A DNA stretch of 64,000 nucleotides from Enterococcus_E cecorum_C (GTDB taxonomy: Bacteria; Bacillota; Bacilli; Lactobacillales; Enterococcaceae): the NCBI RefSeq assembly GCF_052119425.1, contig NZ_JBQKFH010000005.1, positions 1 to 64,000 of the forward strand. The letters are read 5' to 3'. Shown here piece after piece: positions 52,176 through 61,203 of this stretch. Each line of letters opens with the position of its first letter. Position 1 is the first letter of the stretch. The notes beneath the pieces were generated by a model, which saw only the letters and a list, made by a program, of their open reading frames with translations, made no database searches and was not told the DNA's origin. The translations under genes were made by a program, and so were the position numbers.

Positions 52176-54617
52176 TTAAATGACATGTTCAGTACGTGCA
52201 ATAATATCATCTTGAGTTGCTTTAGATAAGGCATTAAAGAAAGCTGAATAACCCGCAACCCGCACAATTAAGTCACGGTGTTTTTCAGGATGTTTTTGCG
52301 CATCTAATAAAGTTTCTCTTGAGACGACATTATATTGAATATGATAGCCTTTCAAAGTATTAAAGAAAGTACGTAATAACATAATCAATTTTTGTTTATC
52401 TTCTTCCTTGGCTAATGTTTGCGGATTCACTTTTTGATTTAAGAGCACACCACCTAAGATATCTTCCGTTGGCAGTTTAGCCACTGATTTTAAGACTGCA
52501 GTGGGGCCGTGCTGATCCATATTATGTGATGGTGAGCAACCTTCAGCTAATGGGCTCCATGCTTTTCGACCATCTGGAGTAGCCATCGTGCCTTTTCCTT
52601 GACCAACATTTGCAGAAATAGAAGAAGTACCTGAGTAACGAATACCACCAATTGGGCCACGACCATAACGAGTATTTGGATATTTTTTGATTTCATCAAT
52701 ATATACTTCATAAGCATCATGAACTAATTGATCAACATAATCTTCATCATTGCCATATTTTGGCGCCTCTTCAATAATCAATTCACGGATTTTTTCATTC
52801 TCTTCTCCTTGCCAATCATGAATCAACGCATCCCATAATTGTTCAGTCGTAAATCTCTTTTCTTCAAAGACAAGCTTTTTAATTGCAGCTAAAGAATCAG
52901 CTAAATTCGCAATACCAATCTGTAAAGCAGAAATATAATCATAGACTGCACCGCCTTCTTTTAAGGTTAAACCACGTGCAATACAATCATCTATCAAAGC
53001 CGAACATAAAATATCAGGAACTTCACTTTCAATCGCTAAATCGACCACGTTTTCGACAATGACACTCATTTTGGTTAATTCACGTAAAGTCTGATCCCAA
53101 GCTTGAAGCAAATCATCAAAACTTTGCATTTGGGTAAAATGGCCATGACCTTGTGCATAACGTTTACGGCTAACAGGATCAATCCCATCATTCATCGTAA
53201 TCATCAATATCTTAGCAAAATTGATATAGCTCATACCGGTACAACGATAACCCCATTTTCCAGGTACAGCTGTTTCTACACAACCAATCGCACTATAATT
53301 GTAAGCATCCTCTTCTTTGACACCAAACTTGATAAAAGATGGAATAATAATTTCATCATTGTTAAAAGCTGGCATACCAAAGCCGAGTTTCATTACTTCA
53401 ATCGCTTCATTCATAAATTTCGGATTTAAATTTTTATGATAGCGCACCGTCAAATTTGGTTGTGGCAAACGTGTTTGAGCAACACTTCGCAATACTAAGA
53501 AAGATAAATCATTCACTGCATCTTTTTTATCTGTTGTTTGGCCACCAATTGTTACATTTTGGTATAAAGGACTACCTGCACTGCTGAAAGTATGGGCTTG
53601 GCTACGAACTTTATTAATCGTTAGGGTTTTAATCCAAAGGTTAGTTAATAATTCAACAACTTGGTCTTCAGATATTATTCCTGCGTCAATATCATGGCAG
53701 TAATAAGGATACATATATTGATCAAAACGACCATAAGATAAGGAATGTCCGTTCGATTCAATTTGCAAAATTAATTGGATAAACCAAACAGATTGAATCG
53801 CTTCATGGAATGTTTCAGCTTTTTCATATGGTACTTTCGCACAAATACGACTAATTTCAAGTAATTCAGACTTACGTTTCGCATCTTGTGTTTGTACAGC
53901 TTTTTCTTTAGCTAATTGACTAAAACGCATAGCATAGCTTCTTACCGCATCAATTACAATTAATACAGCGCGGTAAAAATGATACTTATGGATATTTTCT
54001 GGTTTGGTTAAGTCTAATGCTGCTCTAGCTTTTTTCGTTCGTTCTTCAAAATCGCGTAATCCATATTTTAAGACTTTTTCGTAATTCACGGCTAAATGGG
54101 CATCTCCAGAATTCATCTTACCTTCCATACCGAAAAATCCTGATTCCATATAAACTTTTACTTCTTCTGGCAACATCGCACCGGCTCTAGCTCTTAGATT
54201 ATTATTTTCCCAAAATGGCGCAATGGAACGTAATTGTTCTTTGGTTTCTTCTGTAATATAGAAAACATCGCCATCACGTTTTTCAAAAGTATCCAATTCA
54301 TTCAAGACAAATTCGAGGGTGTATTCTGGAAAAATCGGTGCATCTTTATTGGATTTTGCTTGATTTCCTACAATTAAGGTCTCATCTTCAATATAAATAC
54401 TCATGTGCTCCAAAATATTTTGTAACATATAGGCACGTTTCAAAAGATTAGGTTCGTTTTGATGCCGTTTATAGCTTTCAGTAGCTAAAATCGCGCGCTC
54501 TGCACAAATATAAGGCTTCTTGTCTAAAACTTCTTCACGATATTGATTCATCCGTGGGGTTAAATCTCCAAAATGTTTACGATTAACATGATCTTGCGTC
54601 GCTACAGCAGTTGACAT
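52176..54617 (-). CDS. Glycyl-radical enzyme, PflD/YbiW-type
   Basis: 813-aa radical enzyme. The thiyl Cys is C446 in AIGCVETA, and the glycyl radical is near G789 in RVAGYSAFF. The GCVE-type loop and lack of the pyruvate formate-lyase Cys-Cys pair speak for a dehydratase/lyase of the PflD/YbiW branch. An E. coli homologue was reported, as I recall, to act on 1,5-anhydroglucitol 6-phosphate, giving 1-deoxyfructose 6-phosphate for an FSA aldolase; the adjacent FSA here fits that. The ATG at 54617 is used since AGAGGG precedes it. Confidence 0.85.
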   Translation of the reverse strand: MSTAVATQDHVNRKHFGDLTPRMNQYREEVLDKKPYICAERAILATESYKRHQNEPNLLKRAYMLQNILEHMSIYIEDETLIVGNQAKSNKDAPIFPEYTLEFVLNELDTFEKRDGDVFYITEETKEQLRSIAPFWENNNLRARAGAMLPEEVKVYMESGFFGMEGKMNSGDAHLAVNYEKVLKYGLRDFEERTKKARAALDLTKPENIHKYHFYRAVLIVIDAVRSYAMRFSQLAKEKAVQTQDAKRKSELLEISRICAKVPYEKAETFHEAIQSVWFIQLILQIESNGHSLSYGRFDQYMYPYYCHDIDAGIISEDQVVELLTNLWIKTLTINKVRSQAHTFSSAGSPLYQNVTIGGQTTDKKDAVNDLSFLVLRSVAQTRLPQPNLTVRYHKNLNPKFMNEAIEVMKLGFGMPAFNNDEIIIPSFIKFGVKEEDAYNYSAIGCVETAVPGKWGYRCTGMSYINFAKILMITMNDGIDPVSRKRYAQGHGHFTQMQSFDDLLQAWDQTLRELTKMSVIVENVVDLAIESEVPDILCSALIDDCIARGLTLKEGGAVYDYISALQIGIANLADSLAAIKKLVFEEKRFTTEQLWDALIHDWQGEENEKIRELIIEEAPKYGNDEDYVDQLVHDAYEVYIDEIKKYPNTRYGRGPIGGIRYSGTSSISANVGQGKGTMATPDGRKAWSPLAEGCSPSHNMDQHGPTAVLKSVAKLPTEDILGGVLLNQKVNPQTLAKEEDKQKLIMLLRTFFNTLKGYHIQYNVVSRETLLDAQKHPEKHRDLIVRVAGYSAFFNALSKATQDDIIARTEHVI

Positions 54618-54633
54618 ATAAATCCCTCTTTTC

Positions 54634-54705
54634 TTCATTTGAAACCTTTATTTATTTCTTACGCACATAATATAGCACATCTTTTCACAATTTGTCAAAT
54701 GAAAC
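54634..54705 (-). promoter_or_regulatory. Promoter and candidate operators of the radical enzyme operon
   Basis: Minus strand TTGACA (54693-54698), 18-nt spacer, TATATT (54669-54674). TTCATTTGAAAC-like motifs lie at 54634-54645 and, as TCAAATGAAAC, at 54695-54705 over the -35 box. The first is identical in 12 bases to a site in the activase promoter. Confidence 0.65.
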
Positions 54706-54744
54706 TTTAAATATTTACGAATGAAAGTTAAAAACTTAAACTAA

Positions 54745-54790
54745 TAAAAAAAGTCTAAGTAAAACTAGCGAAACTAGACCTACTTAGACA
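54745..54790 (-). terminator. Terminator of the DeoR gene
   Basis: GTCTAAGTA (54753-54761) pairs with TACTTAGAC (54781-54789), with an inner CTAG pair; T-tract on the minus strand. Confidence 0.75.
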
Positions 54791-54803
54791 AAACTCATTT
54801 ATT

Positions 54804-55547
54804 TTAGACTGTCGCAACCTGGATGTCTTGCTCATTTAAAAAGTGAATGGTTGCTTCATCAATTCCCGCATCCGTATACACATGCGAAATATCGGCAAAA
54901 TTAAATTCAGAAATGACACCCATTTGTTCAAACTTGGTGGAATCAGTAAGCACAATGGTTTGATTGGCACTTTGCATCATCGCGTTGGCAGTATCCGCTC
55001 GAGTGATATCACTACCAGTAAAACCACGTGCACGATCAAAGCCATCAATCCCAACAAATAGTTTATCTACTCGAAATTCACTGATTACTTTTTTGACAAG
55101 CGGCCCCACATTGACTTGCGAATCTTTTTGATATTCTCCACCAAGCAAAATAATTTTGACACTATCTGCCTTACGTACATAAGAAGCAATAAAACAAGAA
55201 TTGGTAATAATCGTCACATCATTTTTATTATATGCTAATTCTTCTGCTAGAAGTGCACAAGTCGATCCTGATTCAATCATCACCATCTCGCCATCTTTTA
55301 CTAATTCAGCAGCTTTTTTAGCAATTTTACGCTTCAAGTCATAATTAATAGCCAGGCGATAATTGATATCATCTTGATTATTTAATACGGCAAAACCATG
55401 TTGGCGATGCAAAATTCCCCGACTTTCTAATTTATCTAAATCTTTTCGAATCGTGACCCGTGAGACTTTTAATAAATCAGCCAATTCATTGACTTCTATT
55501 TTTTTCTTTTCACTAACAATCGCAATAATTTCTTCTTCTCTAGTCAT
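54804..55547 (-). CDS. DeoR-family regulator
   Basis: 247-aa repressor-like protein, likely sensing a phosphorylated sugar. N-terminal HTH (about 5-55: EIIAIVSEKKKIEVNELADL then VSRVTIRKDLDKLESRGIL), and the C-terminal DeoRC domain with VKDGEMVMIESGSTCALLAEEL, TIITNSCFIASYV, LGGEYQ and KLFVGIDGFD. Lies between the radical enzyme operon and the divergent activase gene and should control both. The ATG at 55547 is taken because AAAGG abuts the upstream ATG. Confidence 0.88.
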   Translation of the reverse strand: MTREEEIIAIVSEKKKIEVNELADLLKVSRVTIRKDLDKLESRGILHRQHGFAVLNNQDDINYRLAINYDLKRKIAKKAAELVKDGEMVMIESGSTCALLAEELAYNKNDVTIITNSCFIASYVRKADSVKIILLGGEYQKDSQVNVGPLVKKVISEFRVDKLFVGIDGFDRARGFTGSDITRADTANAMMQSANQTIVLTDSTKFEQMGVISEFNFADISHVYTDAGIDEATIHFLNEQDIQVATV

Positions 55548-55618
55548 CAACCTCATCCTTTCTCAGGCAAATCTAGCATAACATAAACCAGCATGCCTTT
55601 CAATTTACAGATATCACA

Positions 55619-55668
55619 TTTCATTTGAAACAAATTATATTTACGTTTGAAGTTTATTGTGTTAAGAT
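55619..55668 (+). promoter_or_regulatory. Promoter and operator of the activase gene
   Basis: TTTACG (55640-55645), 17-nt spacer, TAAGAT (55663-55668). The palindrome-like TTTCATTTGAAAC (55619-55631) sits just upstream and repeats the site found in the radical enzyme leader. Confidence 0.6.
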
Positions 55669-55693
55669 AAACATGAAAGAAAGAAGGGATACT

Positions 55694-56476
55694 ATGATGC
55701 GTTCAGTTAAACAAGCTTGTATTTTCAATATTCAAAAATTTAGTCTACATGATGGTCCTGGGATTCGCTCTGTCGTATTTTTCAAAGGTTGTCCATTACG
55801 ATGCTATTGGTGTGCCAATCCAGAATCTCAAAATGCCCATCCTGAAGAAATGTTTCATCCTCAAAAGAAAAAAATGCAAACGGTTGGTAAAATGCAAACA
55901 GTCGACCAAATTATGGAAGAAGTATTAAAAGACCTTCCTTTTTACCAAGAATCAGGTGGTGGCGTTACACTATCCGGTGGAGAAGTCTTGTTTCAAGCTG
56001 ATTTTGCCCTCGATTTACTCAAAGCCTTAAAAGCCCAAAATATCCATACCGCTATAGAAACGACTGGATATTGTAAAGCAGATACCTTTCAAGAAATCGC
56101 ACAGTATGTTGATTTAATTTATTTTGACATTAAACATTATGATAACGAAAAGCATCGCCAAGGTACGGGGGTTAAACAAGATATCATCTTGCAAAATCTC
56201 AGTTATGCCATCCAGCATCATCAAATCATTGTGCGGATTCCGATTATTCCAGGATACAATGATAGCCTGGAAGATGCTAAAGAATTTGCAAAATTATTTA
56301 CTTTATATGGTGTGCAAAATATTGAGCTACTTCCTTTCCATCAATTTGGTGAAAAAAAATATGAACAGCTCAACCGTCCCTATCGTCTAGCTAAGGTCAG
56401 CCAACTACACACAGAAGATCTCTTAGAACATCAAAAAATCTTTGAAAAAGCAGGAATTACTTGTCTTGTGCGCTAA
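55694..56476 (+). CDS. Glycyl-radical enzyme activating protein (radical SAM)
   Basis: 260-aa radical SAM protein that installs the glycyl radical. Cluster motif CPLRCYWCAN (CxxxCxxC), then GGGVTLSGGEVLFQ for SAM binding and DIKHYDNEKHRQGTG. It lacks the Cys-rich ferredoxin insert seen in many dehydratase activases: the stretch after the cluster (EMFHPQKKKMQTVGKMQ) has no Cys. ATG at 55694 follows AGAAGGGA; open frame upstream of it is not coding. Divergent from the DeoR gene. Confidence 0.9.
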   Translation: MMRSVKQACIFNIQKFSLHDGPGIRSVVFFKGCPLRCYWCANPESQNAHPEEMFHPQKKKMQTVGKMQTVDQIMEEVLKDLPFYQESGGGVTLSGGEVLFQADFALDLLKALKAQNIHTAIETTGYCKADTFQEIAQYVDLIYFDIKHYDNEKHRQGTGVKQDIILQNLSYAIQHHQIIVRIPIIPGYNDSLEDAKEFAKLFTLYGVQNIELLPFHQFGEKKYEQLNRPYRLAKVSQLHTEDLLEHQKIFEKAGITCLVR

Positions 56477-56537
56477 AGCATTTTTTTGGTAAATTCATCC
56501 ATTCTTGATATAATGAAAAAAAGAAAGGATGAACGTC

Positions 56538-57104
56538 ATGACAACTATTGATATTCGCAGTAAAAAAACACGCCAACAAATCATCGAGGCCTTCATTACT
56601 TTATTGCATCAAAAAAGTTTAGAAAAAATCAAAATTGCCGATATAACCAATCAAGCACAAATCAATCGAGCCACTTTTTATAATTATTTTACTGATAAAT
56701 ATCACTTGCTAGACATGATTACTAAAGAAACTTTACTCGCTCAAATTCAAGAACAAATTCTACCAGACGAGCCTTTTTCTTTAGAGTTATTAAAGAAGAT
56801 TTTCTTAATTTTGGCTGATTTTCATACCGATATGGCTAGCATCTGCAAGAAGAACTATGTCGAAGCCTTGAGTTTTTATACCAGCCCTGTATTAAGAGAA
56901 GATTTGCAACTGATTTTACAACGGGCGATTCCAAAACCATTATGCACACCAGAAAGTGAAATTTTAACCACTTCAACCAGTTGGCTATTAATCGGTATGG
57001 CCTATGAATGGAAAAAGTCGCAAAAAGTGCCAGCTGCTCTTTATTTTGATAGCTTTAAGCACCAATTCGAGCAATATGTCTTACAAATCCAAATGAGTGC
57101 ATAA
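56538..57104 (+). CDS. TetR/AcrR-family regulator
   Basis: 188-aa repressor-like protein. HTH at about 8-55 (SKKTRQQIIEAFITLLHQKS then INRATFYNYFTDKYHLLD). The C-terminal half has the TetR_C fold typical of regulators of efflux genes (FHTDMASICKKNYVEAL). It converges on a multidrug-type MFS gene and may control it. AAGAAAGGATGAACGTC precedes the ATG. Confidence 0.83.
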   Translation: MTTIDIRSKKTRQQIIEAFITLLHQKSLEKIKIADITNQAQINRATFYNYFTDKYHLLDMITKETLLAQIQEQILPDEPFSLELLKKIFLILADFHTDMASICKKNYVEALSFYTSPVLREDLQLILQRAIPKPLCTPESEILTTSTSWLLIGMAYEWKKSQKVPAALYFDSFKHQFEQYVLQIQMSA

Positions 57105-57134
57105 AAAAGAACGGTCAGCCAACCGTTCTTTTTT
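57103..57134. terminator. Bidirectional terminator
   Basis: AAAAAAGAACGGT pairs with AACCGTTCTTTTTT between converging genes. Confidence 0.88.
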
Positions 57135-58618
57135 TATTCCTCTAATTCGCCTAATTTCACTTGATGGCGGATATAAATTTTCACACAAACCATACTGATC
57201 ACTGCCAGTAAAATAGCTACGAAAAATGCCGCATGGAGTCCTTCATAAAGCACTTTTCGTAAAATCTCATGTAATCGACTCGCCACTTGATGCGCCGTTT
57301 TTGGATTGACAAATTGGTTTAACAAATCTGTGCGTCCAGCTAAATGTTGCTTATCTAATTCTTGGTTGGTCATAAAGTTAAAGATTAAACCAAAGACAGC
57401 TACCATCACCGTTTGTCCAATGGTTCTAACCAAGGTATTAAATGAAGTTGCTTCTCCCAAGTGACTTTTGGGTACAACTTGTTGTGCAGAGACCGTTGTC
57501 GAAACAATTACTATCCCCATGCCAATTCCAAAAATGAACATCAGCAAGACAAAATACCACACGCCAATCCCCATCGGAGCGAAAAATAAACCAATCGTCG
57601 TCACAAGAATCGCCAACAAGCCAAGCATGACAACCTTTTGAATAGATTGTTTGGCCATCATTTTACTGGCCACATTCGTACCTACAACCCAAAATAGTGA
57701 AATCGGTGCTAATACTAAGCCTCCAATTCCAGCAGCTAAACCTAATACACCTTGCATCCACATCGGAATATACACATCTACCCCCATTAAGATGCCACTT
57801 ACCAATGCCGCAATTAAATTGACGCCAACAAATAAAGGATTTCTAAACAAACTAAATGTGATAATTGGATCTTCGGCGCGCTTTTCCACCCAGATGAATA
57901 ATACAAAAAATAGCACACTAGCAATAAAGCAACTCATGACCAGCCAACCCAATCCTTGATCACTTAATAATTGGAAACCAGCTAATAAACTAAGCAAGAC
58001 CAACATCAAAACAACACTACCGAAAAGATCCATTTTCTTCGTTTCACGCACGCGTTTTTCTTCATGTAAACTCATAAAAACTAAGAATAGTTGCACTAAA
58101 CCGATTGGCACATTAATAAAGAAAATCCAATGCCAACCAACTGTATCAACAATTAATCCACCAGCTAATGGCCCAATCACGCTAGCTATTCCCCACATCG
58201 TTGAATTATAACCCATGACCTTTGTACGCTGTTCAATTGGATAAAGGTCCGCCAACAAAGTCAATGAAACCGGCATTAATGCACCAGCACCCATTCCTTG
58301 TAAAGCCCTCGCTAAAATCAACGTATGCATATTAAAGCTCATGCCACAGAGTGCTGAACCGATAATAAAAAGCAAAGTTCCCACCATGAAAACAGGTTTG
58401 CGGCCAATTTTATCCGTTAGTTTTCCATAAATTGGGGTTAACATCGCACTGGTTAATAGATAAATCGAAAAGACCCAGTTCATTAACTCAATCCCGTGTA
58501 ACGAACCGACAATGGTAGGCATCGCAGTCGTCACAATGGTCCCTTCTACCGCCGTCATGAAAGTCGCCACAAAAATTGCCACTGTCACTAGGCCCACATT
58601 TGTTTTTCGCAAAATCAT
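57134..58618 (-). CDS. MFS drug-efflux transporter, DHA2 (14 TM, EmrB/QacA-like)
   Basis: 494-aa membrane protein with about 14 TM segments. Motif A GKLTDKIGRKPVF, motif C-like GPLAGGLIVDTVGWHWIFFINVPIG (characteristic of DHA2) and the TTAMPTIVG start. DHA2 members expel cationic dyes, antibiotics or bile salts using H+. Substrate not determinable. The TetR gene on the other side of the terminator is a likely regulator. ATG after AAGAAGGGAG. Confidence 0.88.
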   Translation of the reverse strand: MILRKTNVGLVTVAIFVATFMTAVEGTIVTTAMPTIVGSLHGIELMNWVFSIYLLTSAMLTPIYGKLTDKIGRKPVFMVGTLLFIIGSALCGMSFNMHTLILARALQGMGAGALMPVSLTLLADLYPIEQRTKVMGYNSTMWGIASVIGPLAGGLIVDTVGWHWIFFINVPIGLVQLFLVFMSLHEEKRVRETKKMDLFGSVVLMLVLLSLLAGFQLLSDQGLGWLVMSCFIASVLFFVLFIWVEKRAEDPIITFSLFRNPLFVGVNLIAALVSGILMGVDVYIPMWMQGVLGLAAGIGGLVLAPISLFWVVGTNVASKMMAKQSIQKVVMLGLLAILVTTIGLFFAPMGIGVWYFVLLMFIFGIGMGIVIVSTTVSAQQVVPKSHLGEATSFNTLVRTIGQTVMVAVFGLIFNFMTNQELDKQHLAGRTDLLNQFVNPKTAHQVASRLHEILRKVLYEGLHAAFFVAILLAVISMVCVKIYIRHQVKLGELEE

Positions 58619-58676
58619 AACTCCCTTCTTAAAAAAATCAACATTCCTAGCATAGCAAAAATTAGCGCAAAAATAT

Positions 58677-58716
58677 AGTACAACGACCTTTTTCTTAAAA
58701 GATTAGTCGCTGTACT
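58677..58716 (-). terminator. Hairpin after the amidase remnant
   Basis: AGTACAACGAC pairs with GTCGCTGTACT with one mismatch; T-rich on the minus strand. Confidence 0.55.
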
Positions 58717-58724
58717 AAAACAAA

Positions 58725-59006
58725 TTATGATTGTAAAACTCTTAGCTTCGTCGCTTGTTCAAAAGCATAGCCAATTTGCAGCAAGGTAGCATCTTCCTCT
58801 TTAAAGCCGATAAAGGTAGCGCCCTGCGGTTCACCCTCCACTTGGACAAACGGAATCGTCAACTCAGGATATCCCGCCACTGCTGGCAATAAAACTTTTT
58901 CATAATTAAAGGATACAAAGGCGGTTAGTTGATATTGTGTACGCAAATCATTCAAGCGTTGTTGGGCTAATTGAATTTGGTTGGCTACAAAAGTCGTAAC
59001 TCTCAC
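58725..59006 (-). pseudogene. C-terminal remnant of an amidase-family protein
   Basis: 93 codons that match the end of amidase signature enzymes: VAGYPELTIPFVQVEGEPQG, ATFIGFKEEDATLLQIGYAF and EQATKLR. The catalytic Ser-Ser-Lys region, some 350 residues, is missing and no upstream sequence continues it. Most likely a truncation left by an old deletion. Confidence 0.7.
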
Positions 59007-59067
59007 TGATTATTTCTGAAACAGCCTAGAGATTTTCAAAAAAACATCTGTCTGACAAGAATTTTCT

Positions 59068-59097
59068 CTTTACAGCACTGCGCAAAATATGTTAATA
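59068..59097 (+). promoter_or_regulatory. rplS promoter
   Basis: TTTACA (59068-59073), 18-nt spacer, TAATAT (59092-59097). Confidence 0.5.
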
Positions 59098-59104
59098 TAC
59101 TTTT

Positions 59105-59178
59105 TGAGCGTGTTTGCTCGTTAATTACTATATTCCGCTGGGGCCTTATAAAGTCTTAAGAATATTTGGTATAAGGAG
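59105..59178 (+). promoter_or_regulatory. Candidate L19 leader
   Basis: Between promoter and start, GAGCGTGTTTGCTC forms a small stem and CCTTATA / TATAAGG a second stem around TTCCGCTGGGG. This fits the position of the L19 autoregulatory leader known in Firmicutes, but was not compared with a model. Confidence 0.5.
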
Positions 59179-59187
59179 AAAGAAGAA

Positions 59188-59535
59188 ATGAATCCATTAA
59201 TTCAAGAATTAACTCAAGAACAATTACGTTCAGACATCCCAGCATTCCGTCCTGGTGATACTGTACGTGTACACGCAAAAGTTGTGGAAGGTTCACGTGA
59301 ACGTATCCAAATTTTTGAAGGTGTAGTAATCAAACGTCGTGGTGCTGGCATTAGCGAAACTTACACAGTACGTAAGATTTCTAACGGTGTTGGTGTTGAA
59401 CGTACATTCCCATTACACACACCTCGTGTAGCTAAAATCGAAGTAGTACGTTACGGTAAAGTACGTCGTGCGAAACTTTACTACTTACGTGCATTACACG
59501 GTAAAGCAGCTCGTATTAAAGAAATCCGTCGTTAA
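59188..59535 (+). CDS. rplS: 50S ribosomal protein L19
   Basis: 115-aa ribosomal protein at the interface of the subunits. Full family sequence with RPGDTVRVHAKVVEGSRERI, FEGVVIKRRGAGISETYTV and the basic end KAARIKEIRR. TATAAGGAG precedes the ATG. In many Firmicutes rplS follows trmD; here it is convergent to trmD, a rearranged layout also known in enterococci. Confidence 0.97.
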   Translation: MNPLIQELTQEQLRSDIPAFRPGDTVRVHAKVVEGSRERIQIFEGVVIKRRGAGISETYTVRKISNGVGVERTFPLHTPRVAKIEVVRYGKVRRAKLYYLRALHGKAARIKEIRR

Positions 59536-59546
59536 TTTATCGACAC

Positions 59547-59580
59547 AAACCACTTGCCCATTTGGTGAGTGGTTTTTTCT
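59547..59580 (+). terminator. Terminator of rplS
   Basis: AAACCACT pairs with AGTGGTTT and ends in T6. Confidence 0.8.
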
Positions 59581-59589
59581 TTCTATAGC

Positions 59590-59622
59590 AAAAAAACAAA
59601 CGGATAGCCTGCCTACCCGCTT
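59590..59622 (-). terminator. Terminator of trmD
   Basis: Minus strand AAGCGGGTAG pairs with CTATCCGTTT, then T-tract. Confidence 0.7.
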
Positions 59623-59629
59623 GCCTTCT

Positions 59630-60388
59630 TTATTCTTCAATATCTTTTTGTGCTTCTTCTTGTTTGACCTCAGCTAGTAGTTTAGCCATTTGTTTGGTTA
59701 AATCCAATTTTTCAAGCATATCTGGACGACGTAAATAGGTTCTGCGCAATGATTCTTTTAATTGCCATTCTTCTATTAATTTATGATTACCATTCGTTAA
59801 GACAAACGGTACCTCCATCCCCTTGAAATTCGCTGGTCGGGTATATTGTGGATGCTCTAACAACCCGGTCGAATGTGAATCCGTTTGAGCAGAAGTTTGA
59901 TTGCCTAAAACATCTGGCAATAAGCGGACTGTTGCATCAATCATTACCATCGCCCCGAGTTCGCCCCCGGTCAGCACATAGTCCCCTAAAGAAACTTCAT
60001 CCGTCACTAAAGTTCGAATACGTTCATCATAGCCTTCATAATGACCACAAATAAAAACAAGCTGCTCCTCTTTAGAAAATTCTTCAGCCATTTTTTGATT
60101 GAAGGGTTTTCCCGCCGGATCAAGTAAAATAATTCGCTTCTTGACATCCGGTGTTTGTGCTTCAATCGCCTTTAAATTATCATAGATGGGCTGAACCTTC
60201 AAAAGCATGCCCGCACCGCCACCATATGGATAGTCATCAACGGTTTGATGCTTGTTGTCTGAATAATCACGGAAATTATGCACATGAAGCTCTAACAAAT
60301 CCTTCTCTTGGGCCTTCCCGATAATCGATTCACCTAAAGGATTGGTAAACATATTTGGAAAAAGAGTTAAGACATCAATCCTCATCAT
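59630..60388 (-). CDS. trmD: tRNA (guanine-N1-)-methyltransferase
   Basis: Methylates G37 of tRNAs with G36, preventing frameshifts. 252 aa: the trefoil-knot SPOUT fold with FICGHYEGYDERIRTLVTDEVSLGDYVLTGGELGA region, the GGGAGM loop and LLPDVLGNQTSAQTDS. Its start lies 14 nt inside rimM, so the two are coupled. Confidence 0.96.
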   Translation of the reverse strand: MMRIDVLTLFPNMFTNPLGESIIGKAQEKDLLELHVHNFRDYSDNKHQTVDDYPYGGGAGMLLKVQPIYDNLKAIEAQTPDVKKRIILLDPAGKPFNQKMAEEFSKEEQLVFICGHYEGYDERIRTLVTDEVSLGDYVLTGGELGAMVMIDATVRLLPDVLGNQTSAQTDSHSTGLLEHPQYTRPANFKGMEVPFVLTNGNHKLIEEWQLKESLRRTYLRRPDMLEKLDLTKQMAKLLAEVKQEEAQKDIEE

Positions 60389-60899
60389 CCATCAACCCTT
60401 CTAACAATTCCACTTTCACAAAGCCTTCTGCGACATTAATCTCTTTTACTACCGGCTCAATATATGGCAACAAGAAATCTTTCTTCCCTGGACGTTTGAC
60501 TACCCACACATCATTCGCACCTGGAGATAAAATTTCCTGAACCTTCCCGATTACTTCACCCTTTTCATCAATGACACTTAATCCGATAATTTCATGGTAG
60601 TAAAATTCACCTTCAGCTAATTCAGATAAATCCTCACTCGAAACTTTTAAAATGCCATCGCGAAAAGCTTCTACTTGATTGACATTCGTATAGCCCTCAA
60701 AAGTTAATAAGTCAAAGTTTTTATGCTTACGGTGACTGGTAATCGTTAGTGTCAACGGCTCATGTTTAGCCCTAAATAAAGTGAGTTGATTGCCGACTTG
60801 ATAACGCTCTTCTGGAAAATCTGTCTGGGAAATCACGCGGACTTCTCCTCGGATACCATGCGTATTCACAATCTTACCAACATTGTAAAATTCCGTCAT
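60375..60899 (-). CDS. rimM: Ribosome maturation factor RimM
   Basis: 174-aa protein that helps 30S assembly by binding S19. N-terminal beta-barrel MTEFYNVGKIVNTHGIRGEV, and the C-terminal PRC-barrel with FYYHEIIGLSVID, PGANDVWVVKRPGKKDFLLPYI. Start chosen at ATG 60899 for the AAAGGAATGAG site ahead. Overlaps trmD. Confidence 0.94.
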   Translation of the reverse strand: MTEFYNVGKIVNTHGIRGEVRVISQTDFPEERYQVGNQLTLFRAKHEPLTLTITSHRKHKNFDLLTFEGYTNVNQVEAFRDGILKVSSEDLSELAEGEFYYHEIIGLSVIDEKGEVIGKVQEILSPGANDVWVVKRPGKKDFLLPYIEPVVKEINVAEGFVKVELLEGLMDDED

Positions 60900-60923
60900 T
60901 ACTCTCATTCCTTTCTTACTATT

Positions 60924-61175
60924 TTAAATATATTGCGAAACAAACTGTCTTATTTTTTCTAGTCCATGATTCAACCAATCTTTGAAAGTCTGTAAATCAA
61001 TGAGTTTAGGAGAACCTGACTTTAATTGCTGGACCATCGTCATCCATTCACTCTGATAAACCCAAAGTAAAAAGAGGATGATGATCAAAAATAGTAATTT
61101 CAGCAATTTAGATTTGACTTTGAATAAAGCAATGAAAAGACACACAACCACAAAACACATAATCCAAAAATCCAT
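60924..61175 (-). CDS. Small membrane protein of 83 aa, unknown
   Basis: Two N-terminal hydrophobic stretches (about 3-18 and 24-43, split by KVKSKLLK) and an amphipathic C-terminal half (LIDLQTFKDWLNHGLEKIRQ). A GAGGAGGGAT site precedes the ATG. It is 25 nt before rimM on the same strand, so cotranscribed with rimM-trmD. I do not recognise a family. Confidence 0.65.
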   Translation of the reverse strand: MDFWIMCFVVVCLFIALFKVKSKLLKLLFLIIILFLLWVYQSEWMTMVQQLKSGSPKLIDLQTFKDWLNHGLEKIRQFVSQYI

Positions 61176-61203
61176 CAGTATCCCTCCTCATATCCTTCAT
61201 CTT

